Below are positions 5,539 through 9,813 of a stretch of DNA of 11,046 bases, in pieces. The position numbers and the translations under genes were made by a program. Each line of letters opens with the position of its first letter. Position 1 is the first letter of the stretch. Below the pieces are notes generated by a model. It did no database searches, was not told where the DNA came from, and worked only from the letters and a program-made list of their open reading frames with translations. Source of the DNA: CAYQFQ01 sp964416925. GTDB taxonomy: Bacteria > Patescibacteriota > Minisyncoccia > Phycocordibacterales > GWA1-40-21. The stretch is from positions 1-11,046 of the forward strand of contig CAYQFQ010000022.1 of the NCBI GenBank assembly GCA_964416925.1, in the 5' to 3' direction.

Positions 5539-6687
5539 TTAATCCAGTTTCTTAACTTTCTCAACAATTCCTTTTGGGTTAATTATCTTCAGTCCTTTTT
5601 TGTTTGTGACCACGGTATCTTTAACAATCTTTGAAAATTCTTCTAATTTTATATTGGGTTTAATTTGCAACGCCATGGCTAAGACTCCTGCAAGATACGG
5701 TGTAGCCCAACTTATACCACCTCTTCCCTGAAAAACATATCCTCCAGGCTCATTATAAGAAGAAGCAAATGTCCTATAGTCAGATGGAATAATAATTTCA
5801 TCGTTATTCTTTAATTCAACCTTTTTTTCTTCAATAAACCTTACCATATCACCATCACTAATATCATCATATTTTTTATGATGAGCCCTTAGCTCTTTTA
5901 TAACTTCATCAGTTCCTTTTGATAATAGATCTCTATCTTGTCTTGAAAATAAAAATTCTTCGTATTCTTCAAAATCTTCCTTATCACTAACACTACCTCC
6001 ACCTGTGTAATCCAACTTTGTATGTTTTCCTCCAGCATCAATAATAAAAATTCCCGCTTGCTTTGCTCTGTTTATTGAGTCATCCCATTTATCAGCATCA
6101 ACGTCTTCCTCACTGTTTAAATTGTAATCACTTGAACAACTAACTATTCTAATTTTGGTTTTTTCATCTGCATGTCTATTATATTCAACAATATCATCCA
6201 GAGCATTCGCCCATAACGCCCAATTCGTACCTCCAGGCATAGCTTTATAAATTAACTTTGCGCCAGGAGCTACCCCACTTTCTTTACCAACGAGAGCACT
6301 CGTGACCATTGAACCATGGAAACTAAACCCTCCTTCTTCATTTACTGAATATTCTCTGTGATCAATTAAAGAATCTTTGTATTCTGGATGATCTATATCT
6401 AAATTTTGATCTATAACGGCAAGCACAACACCTCTTCCGTCTATTCCTTCAGAGTGCAGCTCTTTTATTCCTAGACCTGGATTTTTACCTCGTTCCATGA
6501 GTTCTTCTGGATTAAAACCAATAGGCAATCTTTCTTTGTCTGGCCAAATAGTATTAGTGTCAAACTGCGTTGTCTGTAATACTTTGATTTCTATATCTCT
6601 TAAGTCGCTGTTAGATAAATCCAAACCCCGAAAATCAGAAAACTCTTCAATCTCTGTATTGTTCTTTATTAGTTCCCTTTTTTCCAT
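5539..6687 (-). CDS. intracellular S8 (subtilisin-like) peptidase
   Basis: This 382-residue protein has no signal peptide. Residues about 16-35 resemble a short pentapeptide-repeat segment (FSDFRGLDLSNSDLRDIEIK). The S8 domain starts near 80. The catalytic Asp is at 93 (VVLAVIDQNLDIDHPEY), the His at 124 (FSFHGSMVTSALVG, with the following GVAPGAKL motif) and the Ser at 326 (GGISWATPYLAGVLA). The usual oxyanion-hole Asn (A-A-G-N) appears as Gly in IIDAGGKHT (about 215-222), so the triad is present but transition-state stabilisation may differ. A charged insertion of about 80 residues (235-315) separates this region from the Ser. Cytoplasmic location and these changes suggest processing of specific internal substrates or a weakly active enzyme. 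A -10 TATAGT ends 6 nt before the ATG (leaderless), and a strong terminator lies at 5393-5438. The substrate is unknown. Confidence 0.88.
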   Translation of the reverse strand: MEKRELIKNNTEIEEFSDFRGLDLSNSDLRDIEIKVLQTTQFDTNTIWPDKERLPIGFNPEELMERGKNPGLGIKELHSEGIDGRGVVLAVIDQNLDIDHPEYKDSLIDHREYSVNEEGGFSFHGSMVTSALVGKESGVAPGAKLIYKAMPGGTNWALWANALDDIVEYNRHADEKTKIRIVSCSSDYNLNSEEDVDADKWDDSINRAKQAGIFIIDAGGKHTKLDYTGGGSVSDKEDFEEYEEFLFSRQDRDLLSKGTDEVIKELRAHHKKYDDISDGDMVRFIEEKKVELKNNDEIIIPSDYRTFASSYNEPGGYVFQGRGGISWATPYLAGVLAMALQIKPNIKLEEFSKIVKDTVVTNKKGLKIINPKGIVEKVKKLD

Positions 6688-6693
6688 ATCAAA

Positions 6694-6722
6694 ACTATAT
6701 CAGAGTAAAACTAAAAAGTCAT
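6694..6722 (-). promoter_or_regulatory. promoter of the S8 peptidase gene (leaderless)
   Basis: On the minus strand -35 ATGACT (6722-6717) and -10 TATAGT (6699-6694) are 17 nt apart. The -10 ends 6 nt before the ATG at 6687. It lies back to back with the promoter-like sequence of the element at 6757-6886. Confidence 0.6.
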
Positions 6723-6748
6723 TGCTCTACTTATATATTTTATATAAA
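6722..6748 (+). promoter_or_regulatory. possible promoter of the structured element at 6757
   Basis: TTGCTC (6722-6727) and TATAAA (6743-6748) are 15 nt apart on plus in a very AT-rich stretch. The expected transcription start is close to G6757, exactly where the 14-15-bp terminal stem of the element begins. The short spacer and AT background keep confidence low. Confidence 0.35.
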
Positions 6749-6756
6749 ACTTCTAG

Positions 6757-6886
6757 GGTGGCTAGAGAGAAGTTCGGTCACAGATAATTTTCATGTCGTC
6801 ACAAGAAAATTTCCCTGACCACGACTCGGCAACACTGCTTGCTAGCAGTGGCTTCGCGCCTCCGTCCTCCGATTCTCTCTAGCCAC
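6757..6886 (+). ncRNA. putative structured RNA convergent with tRNA-His, carrying a copy of its 3' end
   Basis: This 130-nt segment can close on itself with a perfect 14-bp stem, GTGGCTAGAGAGAA (6758-6771) with TTCTCTCTAGCCAC (6873-6886). The stem extends past a 2-nt bulge by TCGG/CCGA. Inside are GGTCA/TGACC enclosing AATTTTC/GAAAATT, and a perfect 7-bp hairpin CACTGCT-TGCT-AGCAGTG (6833-6850). Its last 19 nt (6868-6886) equal nt of the 3' end of tRNA-His, which lies on the other strand just across the shared terminator. The 5' strand of the stem is a third, opposite copy. It lacks the TTACA-loop hairpin of the elements at tRNA-Leu and tRNA-Val (TCACAG stands nearby), so it may be a divergent member. 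No protein is encoded. Transcription and orientation are inferred. Confidence 0.4.
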
Positions 6887-6894
6887 ATCCCAAA

Positions 6895-6926
6895 ATATAA
6901 AAAACGAACGCTTCCGCGTCCGTTTT
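6895..6926 (-). terminator. terminator shared by tRNA-His and the convergent element
   Basis: AAAACGAACGC (6901-6911) pairs with GCGTCCGTTTT (6916-6926) around a TTCC loop, with one mismatch. On minus it is followed by a T-rich run (TTTTTTATATTTT), so it ends the tRNA-His transcript. Flanking sequence extends the palindrome through CCCAAAATA into the tRNA 3' end on one side and its copy on the other. Confidence 0.75.
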
Positions 6927-6933
6927 ATTATTT

Positions 6934-7008
6934 TGGGGTGGCTAGAGAGAATCGGACTCTCGACGCAGGTTCCACAAACCCGAGTTTTACCACTAAACTA
7001 TAGCCACC
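6934..7008 (-). tRNA. tRNA-His (anticodon GTG), with encoded CCA
   Basis: Reading the minus strand from 7008, the extra G-1 pairs opposite C73, the hallmark of tRNA-His. The acceptor is GTGGCTA/TAGCCAC, the D-arm GTTT/AAAC with loop AGTGGTA, and the anticodon arm CGGGT-TTGTGGA-ACCTG with GTG at 34-36. The T-arm is GAGAG-TCCGATT-CTCTC, discriminator C73. The bases 6936-6934 give a genome-encoded CCA, unlike the other two tRNAs here. The T-loop reads TCC instead of TTC, so position 55, almost always U (pseudouridine), is C. The 5' end lies 2 nt after the stop codon of the GIY-YIG gene, so the tRNA is probably processed from that mRNA by RNase P. Confidence 0.93.
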
Positions 7009-7010
7009 AT

Positions 7011-7265
7011 TTACCCTGTTAAGTAAGACTTGAGCCTCAATTTTATAAACATCTTGCCATGATAAGTTTTCAAATACTTCTCACGATGAGTCGCATCACT
7101 CCTTTTTATACAGGCCTCATAATATATGAGGATTAGCGGTAGCCTGTCCTTCGTCGAGTCAACATCACCTTTTGAATGTTGCTCAAGTCTTTGTTTCAAA
7201 TCCTTTGTAAAACCGACATATTTCTTACCATCCTTTTTGGATAATAAAACATAAACGTAATACAT
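7011..7265 (-). CDS. minimal GIY-YIG domain protein
   Basis: This 84-residue protein is a stand-alone GIY-YIG nuclease fold. MYYVYVLLSKKDGKKYVGFT supplies the first strands, where YYVYV stands for GIY and KYVGFT for YIG. LKQRLEQHSKG contains the conserved Arg of the helix, and the end (REKYLKTYHGKMFI) carries the catalytic-type Glu. It resembles the small UPF0213/YhbQ-type group common in CPR genomes, whose members may act on DNA ends, but the role is not established. Its stop codon is 2 nt from tRNA-His, and both lie in one probable transcript. A perfect 12-bp inverted repeat (ACCCTGTTAAGT 7013-7024 and ACTTAACAGGGT 7282-7293) brackets the gene. There is no SD. Confidence 0.9.
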   Translation of the reverse strand: MYYVYVLLSKKDGKKYVGFTKDLKQRLEQHSKGDVDSTKDRLPLILIYYEACIKRSDATHREKYLKTYHGKMFIKLRLKSYLTG

Positions 7266-7293
7266 ATGATATTTGAAACAAACTTAACAGGGT
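7013..7293. repeat. 12-bp inverted repeat bracketing the GIY-YIG gene
   Basis: ACCCTGTTAAGT at 7013-7024 is the exact reverse complement of 7282-7293. The left copy covers the last codons and stop of the GIY-YIG gene; the right copy is 17 nt upstream of its start. It could be a trace of mobility of a small homing-type unit, or let the mRNA leader pair with the 3' end. Confidence 0.5.
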
Positions 7294-7339
7294 TGCCACT
7301 TCGTTATTTATAACAGATTTTTGATTTAAAATCTAGCTT

Positions 7340-7891
7340 CTATTTGTAGTCTGGAGCGCCTTCTTTCTTACCAGAGATATGTGCTGAGAGTCTAGCGAGT
7401 GCATAAAGCAGAGATGAAAGCCTATTTAGATACACAGAAGTATCTTCACTTATCTTTACTGTCCCCTCTTCGACAACACCGATGACCCTTCTTTCTGCAC
7501 GTCTTGCTAGTGTTCGTGAAAAATCAAAATTCGATGAAAGATCAGTTTCACCTGAGATTGTAAACGTATGGATTGGTGGCAATGTCATCTCAATTTCAGC
7601 AATTATACTCTCTAACCAAGTTATCTTATCGTCGGATATTGTTTTGTCTGCTCCCGCAACTTCAGCTTGTATAATGAATAAATCCTTCTGAAGTTTAAGA
7701 ACAATCTCTTCAAATGTTTCCTCACCAACTTTAAATCCAGAATCTTTAACTTTGACTTTGCAGACACCCAAATAAGAATTCAATTCATCGAGAGCACCGA
7801 GCGCTTCAACTATTTTAGAACTTTTTGACACTCTTTGGTCACAACCAAATATTTTTGTTGTACCATCGTCTCCTTTTCTTGTGTAAAACAT
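7340..7891 (-). CDS. PduO-type ATP:cob(I)alamin adenosyltransferase
   Basis: The enzyme moves the 5'-deoxyadenosyl group of ATP to cob(I)alamin to make adenosylcobalamin in the cytoplasm. The family signatures are present: the ATP-binding N-terminus FYTRKGDDGTTKIFG, the VEALGALDELNSYLGVCK helix, RTLARRAERRVIGV with the ATP-contacting Arg and Glu, and EDTSVYLNRLSSLLYALARL near the C-terminus. At 183 residues it is of normal length. The start is set at 7891, not at the Met two codons upstream (7897), because a TAAAAT -10 (7903-7898) overlaps that first ATG and ends exactly 6 nt before the second, as in the other leaderless genes. CPR bacteria rarely make B12, so this implies salvage and a B12-dependent enzyme elsewhere (for example a class II ribonucleotide reductase), which is inference. 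Confidence 0.94.
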   Translation of the reverse strand: MFYTRKGDDGTTKIFGCDQRVSKSSKIVEALGALDELNSYLGVCKVKVKDSGFKVGEETFEEIVLKLQKDLFIIQAEVAGADKTISDDKITWLESIIAEIEMTLPPIHTFTISGETDLSSNFDFSRTLARRAERRVIGVVEEGTVKISEDTSVYLNRLSSLLYALARLSAHISGKKEGAPDYK

Positions 7892-7897
7892 AATCAT

Positions 7898-7903
7898 ATT
7901 TTA
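7898..7903 (-). promoter_or_regulatory. -10 element (TAAAAT) deciding the start of the adenosyltransferase gene
   Basis: TAAAAT on minus is 6 nt from the ATG at 7891 but touches the ATG at 7897. By the constant 6-nt rule seen at four other genes it selects 7891 as the start, which also fits the usual N-terminus of the family. Confidence 0.5.
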
Positions 7904-7968
7904 CACATTTTTGGATAAAAAGAAAATGAAGAACATTTTTTATATTATAACTTTTAAAAGTATCTTCC

Positions 7969-8064
7969 GGGGAGATTTTCTCCTTACAGGAGCAGTACCC
8001 GAGATTGGCTCGATTGTTTGTGAAGACACTCCAATCTCAGCTCAATCGGGTTTCGAGTCTCCCC
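7969..8064 (+). ncRNA. putative structured RNA (TTACA-hairpin element), convergent with tRNA-Leu
   Basis: This is a 96-nt three-way-junction candidate. P1 is GGGGAGA (7969-7975) with TCTCCCC (8058-8064), 7 bp like a tRNA acceptor stem. P2 is CTCC-TTACA-GGAG (7980-7992). Then comes CAGTA, and P3 built from CCCGA (7998-8002) with TCGGG (8046-8050), with GAGATTGG/CCAATCTC as an inner or alternative stem. TTTCGAGTC then leads into the 3' strand of P1. A perfect 9-bp hairpin GCGAGTAAT-ACCC-ATTACTCGC (8067-8088) and the shared terminator follow. Its 3' end resembles the tRNA-Leu T-arm (TTCGAGTCTCCCCTCG against TTCAAATCTCCCCTCG). Elements at 9696-9789 and 10944-11046 share the architecture. A frame open through here on plus is a shadow with no coding features. 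Confidence 0.55.
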
Positions 8065-8066
8065 TC

Positions 8067-8088
8067 GCGAGTAATACCCATTACTCGC
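8067..8088 (+). other. perfect 9-bp hairpin between element and terminator
   Basis: GCGAGTAAT, loop ACCC, ATTACTCGC. It follows the P1 stem of the TTACA-hairpin element by 2 nt and has no T-run, so it is likely an extra domain or processing hairpin of that RNA. Confidence 0.5.
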
Positions 8089-8098
8089 TTCGAGCATC

Positions 8099-8121
8099 AA
8101 AAAATCAGCTTTCGCTGATTT
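8099..8121 (-). terminator. terminator shared by tRNA-Leu and the convergent element
   Basis: AAATCAGC (8102-8109) pairs with GCTGATTT (8114-8121) around TTTC. On minus the stem runs into TTTTTT (8104-8099), giving a good intrinsic terminator 6 nt after the tRNA-Leu 3' end. The plus-strand T-run is poor. Confidence 0.8.
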
Positions 8122-8126
8122 ATTTG

Positions 8127-8210
8127 TGCACGAGGGGAGATTTGAACTCCCATACCCGTAAGGGCGCTACCACCTCAAGGTAGTGCGTCTACCAATTTCG
8201 CCACTCGTGC
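8127..8210 (-). tRNA. tRNA-Leu (anticodon GAG)
   Basis: The 84-nt minus-strand cloverleaf has acceptor GCACGAG/CTCGTGC with discriminator A. It has a GCG/CGC D-arm with GG in the loop, anticodon arm CTACC-TTGAGGT-GGTAG (anticodon GAG), and a long class II variable arm (CCC-TTAC-GGG). The T-arm is GGGAG-TTCAAAT-CTCCC. The next bases are CAA, so CCA is added after transcription. It reads CUC/CUU codons. Confidence 0.95.
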
Positions 8211-8222
8211 ATTTATGCAAGT

Positions 8223-8250
8223 ATAATATACTAAAACGTTATTTAATCAA
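8223..8250 (-). promoter_or_regulatory. probable promoter of tRNA-Leu
   Basis: On minus TTGATT (8250-8245) is 16 nt from TATTAT (8228-8223). An alternative -10, TATACT (8225-8220), lies 19 nt from the same -35 and 9 nt from the tRNA 5' end. Either gives a very short 5' leader. Confidence 0.5.
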
Positions 8251-8280
8251 CTTAAAACCCCGCTTTCACGGGGTTTTAAG
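8251..8280. terminator. bidirectional terminator after rplS
   Basis: A perfect 12-bp stem, CTTAAAACCCCG (8251-8262) with CGGGGTTTTAAG (8269-8280), has a 6-nt loop. Four A/T pairs at the G/C core provide the T-run in each direction. It closes the RluA-type/L19 transcript 10 nt after the rplS stop, just upstream of the tRNA-Leu promoter. Confidence 0.85.
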
Positions 8281-8290
8281 TTTAAATTAA

Positions 8291-8725
8291 TTATTTTTCT
8301 TCTGTCTTTGTTTCTTCTTTCTTCTCTGTTCTTACTTGTGTATCAGTATTTCCTTCTTTCTTAGCCTTTATCATAATACTCTTCATGTTTCTTCTTATTT
8401 CCTTTACAGCTTTGTCTCTGATGTAGTAAAGTTTTGAGCTTCTAACTTGTGCTCTCTTCAAAACTTCAACCTTATCAATTACTGATGCATAAAGTGGAAA
8501 AATTCTTTCTACCCCAATACCATCGATAACTTTTCTAACTGTAAATGTGCTTCCTGCTTCTTTACCGTGCTTCTTTGCAAGTACCATACCCTCAAAAGCC
8601 TGGTTTCTGATCTTGTCTCCTTCCTGAATCTTAATCCAGACGCGAACAGTGTCTCCAGCTCTAATATCTAGAGCTTTTCTTGCTTCTACATCGATTGTTG
8701 ATACCTTAATACTTTTCAATTCCAT
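8291..8725 (-). CDS. rplS: 50S ribosomal protein L19
   Basis: L19 sits at the 30S-50S interface and helps form intersubunit bridges. The bacterial L19 signature is clear: DIRAGDTVRVWIKIQEGDKI, NQAFEGMVLAKK, TFTVRKVIDGIGVERIFPL and the basic VRSSKLYYIRDK. I start it at the internal Met at 8725 (MELKSIKVSTIDVEARK). The 13 residues before it (MLLLILYVKLPIT) are hydrophobic and foreign to L19, and would begin only 7 nt after the upstream gene. That gives 144 residues, against about 115 usual; the excess is a charged C-terminal tail from about residue 118 (KKEGNTDTQVRTEKKEETKT). It follows the RluA-family gene by 46 nt with no clear promoter or SD between, so the two probably share a transcript ending at 8251-8280. 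Confidence 0.95.
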   Translation of the reverse strand: MELKSIKVSTIDVEARKALDIRAGDTVRVWIKIQEGDKIRNQAFEGMVLAKKHGKEAGSTFTVRKVIDGIGVERIFPLYASVIDKVEVLKRAQVRSSKLYYIRDKAVKEIRRNMKSIMIKAKKEGNTDTQVRTEKKEETKTEEK

Positions 8726-8771
8726 AGTGATAGGTAATTTAACATATAAAATTAATAAAAGCAAACAAAAA

Positions 8772-9506
8772 TCAGCTTTTTATCCAATCTACAGCTTTCT
8801 TAAAGTCAGTCGGATACGGCGCAGTTATTTCAAGCAGCTTACCCGATGGTGACATTATCTCTATTTTCCATGCATGGAGAGCAAGTCTCTTCAATCCTGT
8901 AGGGTTATTCTTCTTCAAATCTGTCTCTGTAGCATATAGATTGTCCGAGACGACTGAATGGTTAACTGCCTTGAAGTGAACCCTAATTTGATGAGTTCTG
9001 CCTGTCTTGGGTGAAGCCTCAACAAAAGATATTCCTTCTTTCCTTCCAAGAACTCTAAAATATGTAATCGCCTCTCTCATCTCCCCTCTTGCACCTCTTT
9101 GAGCTGACCACCTGCGAAAATCTGCCGGGCTTTTTCCAATAGGTCTATCAATTGTTCCTCTGTCTTCCCTAACGTCTCCGTAAACAAACGTGTGATATGT
9201 TTTGTGTGCAAGCCTATCCTGAAACTGACTTTTTAAAAAATCAAATGCAGGTTTTGTTTTGGCAATAACAAGAATTCCAGAAGTATCTCTATCTATTCTA
9301 TGAACGATTCCTGGTCTATTAATTTTTGTTCCATCAGTTAAGATTAATGGCTCACCGACGTTCTTGGTTTTTGGATAATTCTCCAACACCCAATCAACAA
9401 CTGAGTCTTCATCAGTTTTTCCGTCTGCATGAACAATAAGACCGGATGGCTTGTTTATAACCAGCATATCTTTGTCTTCGTATAGAATGGTAATTTTTTT
9501 CTTCAT
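8772..9506 (-). CDS. RluA/RluD-family pseudouridine synthase
   Basis: The enzyme isomerises uridine to pseudouridine in rRNA or tRNA. The 244 residues hold the catalytic domain only: ILYEDKDMLVINKPSGLIVH at the N-terminus, the catalytic motif PGIVHRIDRDTSGILVIAK with the nucleophile Asp in H-R-I-D-R-D-T-S-G, LAHKTYHTFVYG, and SPKTGRTHQIRVHFKAVNHS with the conserved R-T-H-Q-I-R-V-H. There is no N-terminal S4 domain, unlike E. coli RluD, so the target (the large-subunit helix 69 sites or others) cannot be fixed. A TAGATT hexamer 10 nt before the ATG suggests a leader of only about 4 nt. It heads the transcript that includes rplS, and its start region is back to back with the tRNA-Val promoter. 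Confidence 0.93.
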   Translation of the reverse strand: MKKKITILYEDKDMLVINKPSGLIVHADGKTDEDSVVDWVLENYPKTKNVGEPLILTDGTKINRPGIVHRIDRDTSGILVIAKTKPAFDFLKSQFQDRLAHKTYHTFVYGDVREDRGTIDRPIGKSPADFRRWSAQRGARGEMREAITYFRVLGRKEGISFVEASPKTGRTHQIRVHFKAVNHSVVSDNLYATETDLKKNNPTGLKRLALHAWKIEIMSPSGKLLEITAPYPTDFKKAVDWIKS

Positions 9507-9511
9507 TTATC

Positions 9512-9540
9512 TTGATAATCTAGCACAAATAAGCTATTGT
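9512..9540 (+). promoter_or_regulatory. promoter of tRNA-Val
   Basis: TTGATA (9512-9517) and TATTGT (9535-9540) are separated by 17 nt on plus. Transcription would start near 9547, about 4 nt before the tRNA. It overlaps the promoter of the divergent pseudouridine synthase gene. Confidence 0.6.
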
Positions 9541-9550
9541 ATAAAGCGTT

Positions 9551-9623
9551 GGGCGGTTAGCTCAGTTGGTAGAGCAATCGCTTTACACGCGAAAGGTCAC
9601 AGGTTCGAGTCCTGTACCGCCCA
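9551..9623 (+). tRNA. tRNA-Val (anticodon TAC)
   Basis: The 73-nt cloverleaf has acceptor GGGCGGT/ACCGCCC, D-arm GCTC-AGTTGGTA-GAGC, and anticodon arm ATCGC-TTTACAC-GCGAA with anticodon TAC. There is an A-A mismatch at the first pair of the anticodon stem. The T-arm is ACAGG-TTCGAGT-CCTGT and the discriminator is A. CCA is not encoded (CAA follows). The last 9 nt of the tRNA (9615-9623) form the start of a 26-bp perfect inverted repeat that includes its terminator. Confidence 0.97.
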
Positions 9624-9669
9624 CAAATTAAAAAACACCTTAAAGGTGTTTTTTAATTTGTGGGCGGTA
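9615..9669. terminator. 26-bp perfect inverted repeat: tRNA-Val 3' end plus bidirectional terminator
   Basis: Positions 9615-9640 are the exact reverse complement of 9644-9669, with a 3-nt loop. The inner part (AAAAAACACCT / AGGTGTTTTTT) is a bidirectional intrinsic terminator. The outer part is the acceptor 3' strand of tRNA-Val (ACCGCCCA) and a mirror copy of it. In the nascent RNA the long hairpin would compete with the acceptor stem. Confidence 0.9.
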
Positions 9670-9695
9670 AATAAACCAAGGTCTTGGCTTATGTG

Positions 9696-9789
9696 AGGAT
9701 TCGAAGCCCCGATGAGCATAATTTGAGTTTGTACTCAAACGAACAATTATCCATCGGGGGGTACTGAACCTGTAAGGTTCGAAATTCCT
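9696..9789 (-). ncRNA. putative structured RNA (TTACA-hairpin element), convergent with tRNA-Val
   Basis: Read on minus, P1 is AGGA (9789-9786) with TCCT (9699-9696), continued by TTC/GAA past a 2-nt bulge. P2 is GAACC-TTACA-GGTTC (9780-9766), a perfect 5-bp stem. Then AGTAC, then P3 CCCCGATG (9759-9752 side) with CATCGGGG (9714-9707 side), capped by ATAATT/AATTAT and a self-complementary GTTTGAGTACAAAC-type tip. CTTCGAATCC (9706-9697) joins back to P1. The loop, the RGTA joint and TTCGA match the elements at 7969 and 10944, while stem sequences differ but still pair. It lies between the terminator shared with tRNA-Val and the stop of the 9814-10893 gene, and runs opposite to the tRNA. Confidence 0.55.
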
Positions 9790-9813
9790 GTATTACTTAC
9801 AAAAAGTAGCACC

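Noticed and set aside
5398..5634. Open frame on plus overlapping the peptidase 3' end
   Set aside because: It begins inside the terminator hairpin and runs antisense to a well-supported gene.
6757..6956. Integrated genetic element at tRNA-His (att sites)
   Set aside because: The direct repeat of the tRNA end is only 180 bp away, no integrase is present, and the same architecture occurs at tRNA-Leu and tRNA-Val, so a site-specific island does not explain it.
7315..7334. AGATTTT/AAAATCT hairpin after the adenosyltransferase gene as terminator
   Set aside because: The stem is only A/T-rich 7 bp with no T-run in the direction of the gene, so it could arise by chance in this AT-rich DNA.
7969..8121. 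Integron attC sites or a CRISPR array
   Set aside because: There are no core GTTRRRY/RYYYAAC boxes, no integrase, and no regular direct repeats with spacers. The shared parts are structural and adjoin tRNA genes.
7911..8183. A 90-codon open frame on plus across the element and tRNA-Leu
   Set aside because: It runs through a tRNA and a hairpin-rich RNA element, its peptide resembles no family, and the region is better explained by RNA structure.
8726..8764. Upstream ATG for L19
   Set aside because: It would add 13 hydrophobic residues not found in L19, starting 7 nt from the preceding stop. MELKSIK fits the family start.
9451..9696. Open frame on plus through tRNA-Val
   Set aside because: Its sequence is the translation of the tRNA and its terminator (GRAIALHAKGHRFESCTAH), a well-known artefact.
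9670..9813. T-box or other tRNA-sensing riboswitch
   Set aside because: The conserved T-box AGGGTGGNACCGCG sequence is absent, and there is no amino-acid-related gene downstream of the element.
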